Origin: Ruminococcus sp. UBA1409
Lineage (GTDB): Bacteria; Bacillota; Clostridia; Oscillospirales; Ruminococcaceae
Direction: 5' to 3'
NCBI GenBank assembly: GCA_002305045.1
Contig: DBPX01000021.1
Coordinates: 1 to 59,341, forward strand
DNA: 59,341 nucleotides
Part shown: positions 8,704-17,382 of the stretch, piece by piece
Layout of the letters: each line of letters begins with the position of its first letter
Numbering within the stretch: position 1 is the first letter of the stretch
Notes under the pieces: generated by a model
Database searches by the model: none
Told to the model about the DNA's origin: nothing
Seen by the model: the letters and a program-made list of their open reading frames with translations, nothing else
Made by a program: the position numbers and the translations under genes

Positions 8704-9192
8704 ATGGAAAACATCAGAGAGCAGCTTGTAAAGCGTCAGCCTCAGCCAAACGACAGCCTTGTAAAATACGGCTCCTATGTGATAGGCGGTACACTAATTC
8801 TTGGCGAGGCTGTAATATTTTTTAGCCTTGGAGGGCTGTTTGCGGTGATAGGAATCCTCGCCATAGCTCTTACCGGCTGGGGGACGGTGTATTTCTCAGG
8901 GCTTGTAAATGTCGAGTATGAGTACTGCATAGCGGGTCCCGAGCTGTCTATAGACAAAATCGTCGACCAGAAAAAAAGAAAGACCCTCTGCTCGCTCAAC
9001 CTTAAAAATGCGGACGGCTTTTACCGCTCCAGGAAGCAGCTCCAGAATGTCACCGTGGTCAGCGCAGAGGGGGAGGGCGAGGCGTACACCATCGAGTACA
9101 CCGACCCCAAATACGGCAGGACGCTGATTTACTTCACTCCCGACGAGCGCACCCTCGAGATGATTACAAAGTACCTCCCGAGACTGTCATGA
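8704..9192 (+). CDS. Small two-helix membrane protein, DUF6106-like
   Basis: Two close hydrophobic segments (about residues 25-45 and 48-70) form a hairpin, followed by a soluble part of about 90 residues. That part contains YEYCIAGPELSIDKI and a KKRK basic patch, and ends in a beta-rich region (TIEYTDPKYGRTLIYF). This matches my memory of the uncharacterised clostridial DUF6106 family, but I could not check it. The ATG follows GGAGG. The stop overlaps the acpS start by 4 bp, so translation is probably coupled. Function unknown. Confidence 0.72.
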   Translation: MENIREQLVKRQPQPNDSLVKYGSYVIGGTLILGEAVIFFSLGGLFAVIGILAIALTGWGTVYFSGLVNVEYEYCIAGPELSIDKIVDQKKRKTLCSLNLKNADGFYRSRKQLQNVTVVSAEGEGEAYTIEYTDPKYGRTLIYFTPDERTLEMITKYLPRLS

Positions 9193-9539
9193 GAATCGGA
9201 ATCGACCTTGTTGAAATCCCAAGGATAAGAAAAAGTCTTGAGCTAAAGGGCTTTTTAGAGCGGGTATTCTCCCCCGAGGAACGTCTGATGCTTAAAAAGA
9301 GAAAGGATATGGCGCAGTCTGCGGCCGCCTGCTTTGCCGCAAAGGAGGCGTTTTCAAAGGCTGTCGGGACGGGGCTTGTCGGCTTCTCGCTAAGGGATGT
9401 AAGCGTCCTGCGGGACGGGCTGGGAGCGCCATACATCAAGCTGTCCGGCAGGGCAGGAGAGCTTTACGGCGGGGAAAAAATCTTTGTCAGCCTGACCCAC
9501 ACCAAGGACACTGCCGCTGCGGTGGTGATAATCGAATGA
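9189..9539 (+). CDS. acpS: Holo-[acyl-carrier-protein] synthase
   Basis: AcpS moves 4'-phosphopantetheine from CoA to the Ser of acyl carrier protein. The 116-residue length is typical of the trimeric AcpS type. The conserved GIDLVEIPRI at the N-terminus carries the Mg-binding Asp, and CFAAKEAFSKAVGTG carries the catalytic Glu/Lys. The end (VSLTHTKDTAAAVVIIE) is the usual one. It overlaps both neighbours by 4 bp (ATGA), as expected in a tightly coupled operon with nnrD and a lipoprotein, similar to the acpS-ydcC-alr region of Bacillus. Confidence 0.95.
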   Translation: MRIGIDLVEIPRIRKSLELKGFLERVFSPEERLMLKKRKDMAQSAAACFAAKEAFSKAVGTGLVGFSLRDVSVLRDGLGAPYIKLSGRAGELYGGEKIFVSLTHTKDTAAAVVIIE

Positions 9540-10537
9540 CGGCTCATCACAAAAAAATAAGCTGGTCGAGGCAGAAAAAAGCCGAGGAGTACGCAAAAAA
9601 GCATAACATCACGGTGAGAAGGGCGTGCCGGCTTGTAGCCGAGGACGACCCAGGCGGCAGGGAGATAGAGCTTCCATCTAGAAGCTACTGCCAGAGCCTT
9701 ATAAAAAGACGGCAGGTATCCTCCCACAAGGGGAGCTTTGGAAAATGCCTGATTATAGCCGGCTCTCAAAGATACCCCGGAGCCGCACAGATAGCTACGA
9801 TCGCCGCCCTGCGCTCGGGAGCCGGGCTTGTCAGCGTGTTTACCTCCTTAGGATGTGCGGCGGCGTTGGCAATAAGCGCAAAGGAAGCCACACTTATGCC
9901 CTGCCCTGCGGACGAAAACGGCTTTATCCTCCCCGGCGACAGGGAGATTAACGAGCTGAGCCAAAGCTGCAGGGGAGCAAGCAGTATACTTATAGGCTGC
10001 GGTCTGGGAGTATCTACAGGCGGGATGACGGCCCTTAGAACAGCCATAGAATCCTCAGCCTGCCCGATAATTATTGATGCGGACGGAATAAACCTTGTCT
10101 TTTCCGGCATAGAATTACTAAGAAAAGCAAGGGGCAGGTTGATCCTGACGCCGCACCCGGCGGAGCTTTCAAGGCTTCTTAAAAGTCCTCTTGACGAGGT
10201 GCTCAAAAACCGCTATCCTCTGGCAAGGGAGCTTTCAAGGGAGCTTGACGCCGTAATAGCGGCAAAATCCAGCGACACTCTTATAATATCCCCCGAAAGA
10301 GCCTGTCTCACCGGCTTCGGGAACGACGGGCTTTCAAAGGGCGGGAGCGGCGACCTCCAGGCAGGAATCACCGCCTCGCTTCTGGCTCAGGGGTATGGGG
10401 CGTTCGAGGCTGCGCTCCTAGGCTCTGCGATTCTGGGGATATGCTGTGAGAGGGTGAGCCGCCGTCTGTCTAAAACCGGGATGCTCGCCTCAGATATTCT
10501 GGATTATCTTCCCAAGCTTTTCAAGTCTTATGAATAA
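9536..10537 (+). CDS. nnrD: ADP-dependent NAD(P)H-hydrate dehydratase
   Basis: This enzyme repairs hydrated NAD(P)H using ADP. The ribokinase-like YjeF C-terminal domain occupies about residues 55-330: SHKGSFGKCLIIAGS at its start, DADGINL and LTPHPAELSRLL in the middle, and the GGSGD anion-hole motif near residue 265. The partner epimerase domain (YjeF N-terminal) is absent and would have to be elsewhere. In its place is a highly basic 45-residue N-terminal segment that I do not recognise. A start downstream of that segment is possible, but the ATGA overlap with acpS favours the long form. Confidence 0.88.
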   Translation: MTAHHKKISWSRQKKAEEYAKKHNITVRRACRLVAEDDPGGREIELPSRSYCQSLIKRRQVSSHKGSFGKCLIIAGSQRYPGAAQIATIAALRSGAGLVSVFTSLGCAAALAISAKEATLMPCPADENGFILPGDREINELSQSCRGASSILIGCGLGVSTGGMTALRTAIESSACPIIIDADGINLVFSGIELLRKARGRLILTPHPAELSRLLKSPLDEVLKNRYPLARELSRELDAVIAAKSSDTLIISPERACLTGFGNDGLSKGGSGDLQAGITASLLAQGYGAFEAALLGSAILGICCERVSRRLSKTGMLASDILDYLPKLFKSYE

Positions 10538-11106
10538 TGAGAGGGCTTGAGAGATTGAAAGGACGAATTTTTACTCTGACGGTGATATTTGCCGTCCTGC
10601 TGACAGCCTTAAGCGGCTGTACGCCAAAGCTAAAGACCGAGCGCACCATCCCAAAATGCTTCGACACCATCATGGAGATAACCCACGAGGACATGACCTA
10701 CCAGGCGACCGCCTCAAGGCTGGACGACGGCGTCTGGATAATCGAGCTGACCTCTCCCGAGGCGGTAAAGGGTCTTGTCTACAACATAAACAGCGGGTCG
10801 GCTGAAATCTCCTTCAAGGGTCTGCATTTCACCTTTGACACGCAGAAGTTTCCCGTCAGCTCGGTGATATCAATAGCCATAGCCTCTATCGACAAGCTGG
10901 CTCCTATGACCCTCGACCTGACTCAGGGCGAGACGCTTGACATCTCCTCCGGCGAGGCGGACGGTCTTACCTACTCCCTGACGATGGACAAAAACGGCAC
11001 TCCGCAGTCTTTGGAGCTTGGCGATTACGGCATGAGCATCAAATTCTCCGGCTTTACCGAGCTGGAGCAGATTGAGCTGAACGAGCAGACAGCTGCGGCT
11101 CAGTAG
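10537..11106 (+). CDS. Secreted lipoprotein of unknown function
   Basis: A 189-residue protein with a type II signal peptide ending in LTALSGC. The rest is beta-rich (for example TYQATASRLDDGVWIIELTSPE), with a sheet-like repeat pattern. Position behind acpS and nnrD matches that of YdcC, a LolA-like lipoprotein of Bacillus, and the fold could be similar; this is a context-based guess. Its start overlaps the nnrD stop by one base, and a terminator ends the operon. Confidence 0.75.
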   Translation: MRGLERLKGRIFTLTVIFAVLLTALSGCTPKLKTERTIPKCFDTIMEITHEDMTYQATASRLDDGVWIIELTSPEAVKGLVYNINSGSAEISFKGLHFTFDTQKFPVSSVISIAIASIDKLAPMTLDLTQGETLDISSGEADGLTYSLTMDKNGTPQSLELGDYGMSIKFSGFTELEQIELNEQTAAAQ

Positions 11107-11116
11107 GATAATAAAT

Positions 11117-11149
11117 AGTCCCCCGGTTTACTCCGAGGGACTTATTTTT
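11117..11149 (+). terminator. Terminator of the acpS operon
   Basis: A ten-pair stem with one mismatch (AGTCCCCCGG / CCGAGGGACT) is followed by TATTTTT. Confidence 0.8.
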
Positions 11150-11217
11150 CTATAAGACGCTTTGCCGTGAGATAAAAAAGCATCCTTCAATAGCAGGCTA
11201 AGGAAGGACGCTTTCTA

Positions 11218-11291
11218 TGGAGGTGTCACCCAGATTTGAACTGGGGATCAGGGAGTTGCAGTCCCACGCCTTACCACTTGGCTATGACACC
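11218..11291 (-). tRNA. tRNA-Cys (anticodon GCA)
   Basis: On the minus strand the acceptor GGTGTCA pairs with TGACACC. The anticodon loop is CTGCAAC, T-loop GTTCAAATC, and CCA is encoded. It lies 5 bp after tRNA-Gly in the same transcript. Confidence 0.96.
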
Positions 11292-11296
11292 TTATC

Positions 11297-11372
11297 TGGA
11301 GCGGATTACGAGTCTCGAACTCGCTACCTCCACCTTGGCAAGGTGGCGCTCTACCAAATGAGCTAAATCCGC
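11297..11372 (-). tRNA. tRNA-Gly (anticodon GCC)
   Basis: The acceptor GCGGATT pairs with AATCCGC. The anticodon loop TTGCCAA sits on a CCACC/GGTGG stem, and CCA is encoded. It is the first gene of a two-tRNA transcript. Confidence 0.96.
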
Positions 11373-11454
11373 AGACCGAGCGGCTGCCCGCACGGGATAT
11401 CTTTCGGCTCGCAGAAATCAGCTGCATACCGCCGTCTTAGCAGTCGACTCTGTT

Positions 11455-11483
11455 ATTATACACAACTCAGCCCGAAATGTCAA
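11455..11483 (-). promoter_or_regulatory. Promoter of the tRNA-Gly-tRNA-Cys unit
   Basis: On the minus strand TTGACA (11478-11483), 17-bp spacer, TATAAT (11455-11460). About 75 nt of precursor leader precede tRNA-Gly. Confidence 0.88.
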
Positions 11484-11585
11484 GAGCTTTTTTCGGATTT
11501 TGGGAAAAATCTTCTTGACAAGTTATCTTATATTAAGCCTCTTATCCCCTCTCCGGGACTCCTTCAAGCCCTGCCGGGGGAGGCA

Positions 11586-12311
11586 CTATCCCCCTAAAAG
11601 TCCTGCAAGAATAAGGCTTCCAAGTATCGCAAGAGCCGCCGGGAGAATAAACGAGGATACCCTTTCAAGAGCGCTCTCAAGACGCTTTATCGGGCCTAAG
11701 TCCCTCAGCCTCCGATAGCCCAGATACACGGCTATAAGCGGCAGGATGTATATAAAGGTGTAAGCAGACAGGAAGAATACCGTGACGGGAAGCGACGGCT
11801 CGCTCGCAGAAAGTATCACCATGAAGCCAAAGTAGGGCATTGCGCTTGTCAGCTCCATGAAGCAAAAGACTCCGCCCATCAAAAGCAGAGGAAGCGGGCT
11901 TAGCTCTCCGGAGGGCAGTCTGGCTCCCCTTTTATCTAACCTCGCCTTTTCCTCCGCTGCGCTTGCGGCTTTACTATCCCGAGGGCTTTTATTAGCTCCC
12001 TTGAGTATAAGTCTTATGAGCATAAAAGCTCCCGAAAATAAAAGTGTGGCTCCTAACGCCGCCGAGACGGCAAAAAATCCGTCCGGGAAACGCTCCTTTA
12101 GTCTAAAGGCAAGACCTGCGGCTACTGACGCCGCCCCGTAATACACCGCAAGACCCATCACAAGATTGCATAAAGCCATCCCGATTATAAAATACCAGAT
12201 ATTTCTCTTTTTCTTTATCGCCGCAAGCAGCAGAAGAAGCTGTGCTATCGCCGTAGGATTCAAGCTGTCCAAAAATCCCATCGAAATAACCGAGCCGAAA
12301 AGCTCAAGCAT
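11586..12311 (-). CDS. Multi-pass membrane protein, LysE/GAP-like
   Basis: About six hydrophobic segments in 241 residues. The first holds SLNPTAIAQLLLLL, a pattern found in GAP/LysE-type and CcdA-like membrane proteins. A charged loop (about residues 105-135) divides two halves of three helices. Such proteins often export small solutes, but the substrate is unknown. The ATG at 12311 follows GGGAGG; the 12 open codons upstream have no ribosome site and fall in the leader. It has its own promoter and a stem-rich leader. Confidence 0.72.
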   Translation of the reverse strand: MLELFGSVISMGFLDSLNPTAIAQLLLLLAAIKKKRNIWYFIIGMALCNLVMGLAVYYGAASVAAGLAFRLKERFPDGFFAVSAALGATLLFSGAFMLIRLILKGANKSPRDSKAASAAEEKARLDKRGARLPSGELSPLPLLLMGGVFCFMELTSAMPYFGFMVILSASEPSLPVTVFFLSAYTFIYILPLIAVYLGYRRLRDLGPIKRLESALERVSSFILPAALAILGSLILAGLLGG

Positions 12312-12406
12312 TTTTATCCCTCCCAAAATAAAAACCGCCGCAGCCACTCCTTCAAAGGCCTAACGGAGCGGCAACAGCGGCATGATACCCGGCGGTATCT
12401 GTTTTT
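12312..12406 (-). promoter_or_regulatory. Stem-rich 5' leader of the membrane-protein gene
   Basis: Between the predicted start (about 12406) and the start codon are two hairpins: GATACC/GGTATC (12384-12399) and a longer GC-rich stem pairing about 12333-12348 with 12366-12381. I could not match it to a riboswitch class. Confidence 0.4.
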
Positions 12407-12412
12407 TTTTGC

Positions 12413-12441
12413 ATTATAGCACACAAGAGCTGTACTGTCAA
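12413..12441 (-). promoter_or_regulatory. Promoter of the GAP/LysE-like gene
   Basis: On the minus strand TTGACA (12436-12441), 17-bp spacer, TATAAT (12413-12418). A CCCGCC/GGCGGG hairpin (12453-12468) lies just upstream and, followed by CTTTA, could weakly end luxS transcripts. Confidence 0.85.
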
Positions 12442-12522
12442 GAGCAGTAAAGCCCGCCTGACGGCGGGTGAAGAAGTCTCGCTGTGAAGCCTCTTTTCGC
12501 AGCTTGAGGGGAGGCCTCACCC

Positions 12523-12685
12523 TTGTGCAAAGTGAGCTGTCAGCGATGCTGACCGATGGATTGCCCTTATAATTTCATAACAGCCTGATGCCCATGCGCC
12601 TCCCCGGAACGGCTGGAGGCTTTTTTGCATGAAAATAGGCAATCCATTCGCCACGGCTGAAGCCGTGGCGACTCACTTTGCACAA
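12523..12685. repeat. 163-bp cloverleaf-like inverted-repeat element
   Basis: The ends TTGTGCAAAGTGAG (12523-12536) and CTCACTTTGCACAA (12672-12685) are perfect 14-bp inverted repeats. Inside each end is a separate hairpin (12539-12553; 12649-12670, nine pairs with a TGAA loop). Then comes a second inverted pair, 12554-12565 with 12638-12650, with one bulge. The centre holds GCCTCC/GGAGGC followed by T6. Folded, this is a four-way junction. It may be a MITE-like element or a structured RNA, and it carries no coding capacity. Confidence 0.65.
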
Positions 12686-12724
12686 AAGGGGAGGCTTTGC
12701 AGTCTGCTGTGATTTTACAGCCCT

Positions 12725-13192
12725 TTAGGAAGGGTATTCAAGCCTTCTTTCGGTCAGGAGGCTCTCTTTGTATCTTCTGATGTAGTATTTTGCCATCGGG
12801 AGGCTCTGCTCAGAGTAGTTTCCGCACTGCTCCGGGCTTGCCCCAGGGATGTCTTTCTCGTAGTCAAGGATGAAATCGCAGATTCCTATCACCAGCTCAA
12901 ATACATCCTCAGGACAAAGCTCTCCAAACATCACAAGATAACAGCCGGTGCGGCAGCCCATCGGACCGAAGTAGACTATCTCCCCGCTTCTCTCCGAGCT
13001 TCTTAGATAGCTCGCCGCCATATGCTCGATGGTGTGAAGAGCCGGCATATCAATGACAGGCTCACGGTTGGGTGCTGTAATCCTCAAATCAAAGGTAGAG
13101 ACTACGCAGTCCCCCATCCTGTCCCTTCTTGATAGATAAAGCCCCGGAAGCAGCCTAAGATGGTCGATTTTAAAGCTTTCTATTAATTCCAC
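12725..13192 (-). CDS. luxS: S-ribosylhomocysteine lyase LuxS
   Basis: LuxS splits S-ribosylhomocysteine into homocysteine and DPD, the autoinducer-2 precursor, in the activated methyl cycle. The 155-residue protein shows SFKIDHLRLLPG, the metal-binding HTIEH, and GPMGCRTGCY with the catalytic Cys region. The start is GTG at 13192, six bases after AAGGAGG; the extra in-frame 15 codons upstream lie before that site and exceed family length. No pfs gene is visible nearby. The cloverleaf element lies directly downstream. Confidence 0.95.
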   Translation of the reverse strand: MELIESFKIDHLRLLPGLYLSRRDRMGDCVVSTFDLRITAPNREPVIDMPALHTIEHMAASYLRSSERSGEIVYFGPMGCRTGCYLVMFGELCPEDVFELVIGICDFILDYEKDIPGASPEQCGNYSEQSLPMAKYYIRRYKESLLTERRLEYPS

Positions 13193-13223
13193 TGTGACCC
13201 TCCTTGATATTTTAGTACAAGGA

Positions 13224-14594
13224 TTAATCCTTTGCAAGAGATATTAGCTCCTCGATGAAATCGGGGTCTCTGAACTTCGCAAGCTCTCGGTCGTACTCGT
13301 CGCCGACAGTGTCCCAAAGGACAGGGCAAAGACCTCTTTCTACCGCAGCCTTTGCGACATCTAGGGTCCACTGCTCCTTGACGCTTCTTTCCTTGTTATC
13401 TCCGAAGCAGCCATACTCTCCTATTATGACCGGGATTCCCTTGTCGGCAAAGTTATCCTCCATCATATCCATGTACTTGTTAAGCTCCTCGTAGTCCTGA
13501 GCTGTTCCCCAGTCAGTTCTTGCCTTGCCCCACTCGGCGTCCTCAGACAGTATGCAAAGCGTAGAGGGCGTGTAGTAGTGAACGGATATTGCCATCCTGT
13601 CTGCCGGGTCGTCTGGCATCTTAAACTCGTCGCAGCAGGCATGGTCGATTCCCGTCCAGTAGGAGGCTATAAGCAGGTGCCTCTGGGAGTTGTTCCCGCC
13701 GGAGCTTCTAACGGTGTCGACAAATTTCTGGTTGATGCCGTTGAACATATCAAAGGCTTCCTTTTTGCCGTTGGTGCCGCCGTACTGATTCCATATGCTG
13801 TCGAATCCGACCTCGTTCATCGACTCGAACATCAGGTCCTCGCCGTAGTCCTTAAAGCGCTCGCTTACCTGACTCCAGACATTCTCGTATATTTTAAGAG
13901 TTCCCTCGTAGTCCTCGGTGAACTTCTCCGGCCAGCCGTCGTGATGGGAATTTAGTATGCACTTCATGCCGCTGTCTAAAATCCAGTCGACGACCTGCTG
14001 GATTCTGTCCATAAACTCATCCGGGATGTTGCCGTCCTTATCAGAAAGCACCGTCCAGGAAACGGGCAGACGCATTACTCCGAAGCCGCCGTCCGCATAG
14101 CCCTTTATCATCTTCTTGGTTATGACGGGGCTTCCCCATGCGGTCTCCTGCCCGGTGGTGTCAGAAAACCAGTTCCCGGTGCTGTCAAAGGTGTTTCCAA
14201 GGTTTATTCCCATCCCCATATCGGCGACGAAATCCTCGGTGCTGCCAAACTCTCCCGTCCTGCCGGAGGAGGGCTTCAGCCTGACGGAAGAGGACCTTTC
14301 CTCCCCGGAGGCTATGTAAAAGTCGTAGCTTACGCCGTTTGAAAGGCCTTTTACCCTAGCCCTTGTATTAGAGGTGCTGCCGGCTTCCTTCCAGCTGCCG
14401 GTCATCGAGCGCTTCCAGTAGATTGTATAGGAGTCTGCGCTCTCGACCTCGTCCCAGGAAAGCAGGACGCTGCCGTCCTCGGCGGTGCCTGACAGCCCGG
14501 TTATGCTGTAGGAGCAGGCGGTCGCAACCGCTCCAAAGACGCTTATTAAGAATATGATAAGCAAAAGTGCCGCAAATGATAGCTTTCTTTTCAT
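13224..14594 (-). CDS. Secreted GH5 glycoside hydrolase with fibronectin III-like domain
   Basis: An endo-acting beta-glycanase (cellulase family). The signal peptide (about 1-27) ends near AVATAC, which could be a weak lipobox. A fibronectin III-like domain (about 30-110: ITGLSGTAEDGSVLLSWDEV onward) follows. The GH5 barrel covers about 120-455, with MGINLGNTFD, acid/base Glu261 in FESMNEVG and nucleophile Glu393 in IIGEYG. ATG 14594 follows AGGAGG; the 54 open codons upstream are not translated. Substrate (cellulose, xyloglucan, mannan) is undecided. It lies between luxS and the ATPase without shared function. Confidence 0.9.
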   Translation of the reverse strand: MKRKLSFAALLLIIFLISVFGAVATACSYSITGLSGTAEDGSVLLSWDEVESADSYTIYWKRSMTGSWKEAGSTSNTRARVKGLSNGVSYDFYIASGEERSSSVRLKPSSGRTGEFGSTEDFVADMGMGINLGNTFDSTGNWFSDTTGQETAWGSPVITKKMIKGYADGGFGVMRLPVSWTVLSDKDGNIPDEFMDRIQQVVDWILDSGMKCILNSHHDGWPEKFTEDYEGTLKIYENVWSQVSERFKDYGEDLMFESMNEVGFDSIWNQYGGTNGKKEAFDMFNGINQKFVDTVRSSGGNNSQRHLLIASYWTGIDHACCDEFKMPDDPADRMAISVHYYTPSTLCILSEDAEWGKARTDWGTAQDYEELNKYMDMMEDNFADKGIPVIIGEYGCFGDNKERSVKEQWTLDVAKAAVERGLCPVLWDTVGDEYDRELAKFRDPDFIEELISLAKD

Positions 14595-14685
14595 ATAAAA
14601 CCTCCTGTGCTTTTTGCCGAACGAGACGGCTTTTTTCTGCCAAATTGTGTGTTCTGCGGGGAGGGACGCTCCCCGGCGGGCCGTA

Positions 14686-17382
14686 TTAATCCAGGAACTC
14701 GGCGGTGTCGCTTGTATGCTTTTTAGCCTCAGAATCCCTCTGCACAAGCTTGACAAGCTCGACCACGGGTATTACCATCACCGCAAGGGCGATTGCGATG
14801 CCGTACTCCGTTAGACCTACCGGCGTGAATCCGAAGGCGTTTGCGACAAAGGGGACCTCCAAGACGATTGTGGTGAGAGCCAGCGAGCCGAGCATAGCTC
14901 CCCAGAGCACCTTGTTGTGGGTCTTTAGGCTGAAAACAGACTTCCTTTGAGACCTTAGGTTAAAGGAGTGGAATATCTCGCACATGGACATCGTCAAAAA
15001 CGCCATGGTCATTCCGTGAGCGGACTCTCCCTGAGGGATTGTAAAGCTCCCCGACTCAAAGAAGTTTCCTATGAGATAGGAGATTATCGTAAGGGCGGTG
15101 ACAAGAAGTCCCTGATAAACTATGTCAAAGAGCAGCCCGCCGGCGAATATGCCCTCCTTTGAGCTTCTCGGGGGACGGCTCATGGTATTAGGCTCGGCCT
15201 TCTCCATTCCAAGAGCCAGCGCCGGGAAGCAGTCGGTGACGAGGTTTATAAACAGAAGGTGGACTGGATTTAACAGCGTAAAGCCCATAAGAGTGGCAAG
15301 GAACACTCCTAAGACCTCGCTCATGTTGGAGGCTAGAAGGAACTGTATCGCCTTTCTTATGTTGTCGTATATTCGCCTGCCCTCGCCGACAGCTACGACT
15401 ATCGTTGCGAAGTTATCGTCGGCAAGCACCATGTCGGCGACATTCTTTGTGACATCGGTGCCGGTGATTCCCATTCCGACTCCGATGTCCGCCGATTTAA
15501 TCGAGGGAGCGTCGTTTACGCCGTCACCGGTCATGGCAGTGATGGCTCCTATAGCCCTCCACGCCTTGACGATTCTTGTCTTATGCTCCGGCTGGACTCT
15601 TGCGTAGACTCCAATCCTTCTTACCCTCTTTAAAAGCTCCTCATCGGAGATGCCGTCAAGCTCCTGACCTGTTATCGCCTGGCTCTCGTCCTTGATTATG
15701 CCAAGCTCCTTGGCTATAGCCACGGCGGTATCCTTATGGTCGCCGGTTATCATTACCGCCCTGACTCCCGCACTGCGGCACTCCTGTATAGCTGCCTTGA
15801 CCTCCGGGCGGACAGGGTCTATCATGCCTGTAAGGCCCAAGAACACAAGCTCCCTCTCAAGATACTCAGGGGAGTTGTCCCCAGGTCTTTCCTCCCAGCT
15901 GCGCATGGCGGCGGCAAGCACTCTTAGCGCCTTGTCTGCCATCGCCTTATTGTCCGCAAGGATGCTATTTCTTTTCTCCTCGGACATGGGGAGGATTTTG
16001 CCGTCCTCATAGTAGGCGGTGCAGCGTGACAGCACGACATCTGGACCTCCCTTTGTGTACTGGACAAAGCCATTCTCACAGGAGTGAATAGTCGACATCA
16101 TCTTCCTGCCGGAATCAAAGGGAGCCTCGTCGACTCTGGGAGTCTTAGCCTCAAGCTCCTTCTTGACAAGACCGTTGGAGTATGCATAGCTTACAAGAGC
16201 CGCCTCGGTAGGCTCGCCCTCCGCCTGATTGCTTTCATTTAGTATGGCGTCGGAGCAAAGAGCCATTGCAGTTGCGACAAGCGCTGTGTCGCCGGTATTT
16301 TCTACCACGGTCATCCTGTTCTGCGTCAGAGTTCCCGTCTTGTCGGAGCATATGACCTGAGTACAGCCAAGCGTCTCGACTGCGGTGAGCCTTCTTATAA
16401 CCGCATTCTGCTGGGACATCTTGGTGACGCCTATCGACAAAACTACGGTGACTACCGTTGCAAGACCCTCGGGAATTGCAGCGACCGCAAGCGATACTGC
16501 AACCATGAAGGTCTTTAAGGTGACCTCAAGCGCATGACCGGCTACAGCAAGCTCCCCTCTTGCCATGAAGAGGTTGAACAGGAAGATGAATACGCATATG
16601 CCAAGAACCATCTTGGAAAGAAGCTTTCCCAGCTCGTCAAGCTTGCGCTGAAGCGGGGTCTGCTCCTCCTTTGTGTCGGAGAGCACGCCGGCAATCTTAC
16701 CCATCTCGGTGTCCATCCCGGTTGCGGTTATAACGGCTCTTCCTCTGCCGTATACCACCGTGGACCCCATGTAGCACATATTCTTCCTGTCTCCAAGCGG
16801 AACATCCCCGGAGCCTTCCATACCAAGGCTCTCAAGGAGCTTATTTACAGGCACCGACTCGCCGGTGAGAGCCGCCTCCTCTATCTTCAGGGAGGCGCTT
16901 TCTATTATCCTTCCGTCGGCAGGGACGGCGTCACCCGCCTCGAGGACGACAATGTCTCCCGGGACAAGCTCGTCTGAGTGCATGACCGTCTGCCTGCCGT
17001 CTCTTATTACCTTGCAGGTGGCGGCGGTCATCGTCTGGAGCGCCTCGATAGCCGCCTCAGCCTTGCTCTCCTGAATTACTCCCAGGATTGCGTTCAAAAG
17101 GACGACTATAAGGATAATTATGGTCTCAGCCCACTCGTTCTCCCCTGCAAGCATCCCGGTCAGCGCACTGACGGCAGCCGCAACCAAAAGGATAATCAGC
17201 ATGGGGTCCTTGAGCTGGGTCAGAAACCTCTTGAAAAGCCCCGGCTTGGGAGCCTCCTTTAGCTTGTTGGGGCCGTATTTTTCCCTCCGCCTTTGAGCCT
17301 CCTCGGAGCTAAGACCCTCCTGGGAGCTTTCCGTTTTTGAAAGAGCCTCGTCGACGGAGAGCTTATAAAATTTATCTGTCAT
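14686..17382 (-). CDS. P2-type cation-transporting ATPase, Ca2+-ATPase-like
   Basis: An 898-residue P-type pump: actuator motif LTGESVPVNK, PEGLATVVTVVLS in M4, phosphorylated Asp347 in CSDKTGTLTQN, hinge MTGDGVNDAPSIK and M6 NLVTDCFPALALG. M4/M6 look like SERCA/PMCA-type calcium pumps rather than MgtA, so calcium or manganese export is the default call. However, it shares an operon with a HlyC/CorC protein (4-bp overlap) behind an EPDP leader ORF, which would fit a magnesium-linked response. Specificity is therefore open. Confidence 0.88.
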   Translation of the reverse strand: MTDKFYKLSVDEALSKTESSQEGLSSEEAQRRREKYGPNKLKEAPKPGLFKRFLTQLKDPMLIILLVAAAVSALTGMLAGENEWAETIIILIVVLLNAILGVIQESKAEAAIEALQTMTAATCKVIRDGRQTVMHSDELVPGDIVVLEAGDAVPADGRIIESASLKIEEAALTGESVPVNKLLESLGMEGSGDVPLGDRKNMCYMGSTVVYGRGRAVITATGMDTEMGKIAGVLSDTKEEQTPLQRKLDELGKLLSKMVLGICVFIFLFNLFMARGELAVAGHALEVTLKTFMVAVSLAVAAIPEGLATVVTVVLSIGVTKMSQQNAVIRRLTAVETLGCTQVICSDKTGTLTQNRMTVVENTGDTALVATAMALCSDAILNESNQAEGEPTEAALVSYAYSNGLVKKELEAKTPRVDEAPFDSGRKMMSTIHSCENGFVQYTKGGPDVVLSRCTAYYEDGKILPMSEEKRNSILADNKAMADKALRVLAAAMRSWEERPGDNSPEYLERELVFLGLTGMIDPVRPEVKAAIQECRSAGVRAVMITGDHKDTAVAIAKELGIIKDESQAITGQELDGISDEELLKRVRRIGVYARVQPEHKTRIVKAWRAIGAITAMTGDGVNDAPSIKSADIGVGMGITGTDVTKNVADMVLADDNFATIVVAVGEGRRIYDNIRKAIQFLLASNMSEVLGVFLATLMGFTLLNPVHLLFINLVTDCFPALALGMEKAEPNTMSRPPRSSKEGIFAGGLLFDIVYQGLLVTALTIISYLIGNFFESGSFTIPQGESAHGMTMAFLTMSMCEIFHSFNLRSQRKSVFSLKTHNKVLWGAMLGSLALTTIVLEVPFVANAFGFTPVGLTEYGIAIALAVMVIPVVELVKLVQRDSEAKKHTSDTAEFLD

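Noticed and set aside
14600..14685. Plus-strand GCCG/CGGC hairpin with T6 as a terminator
   Set aside because: Both flanking genes are transcribed from the minus strand, on which no U-tract follows the stem.
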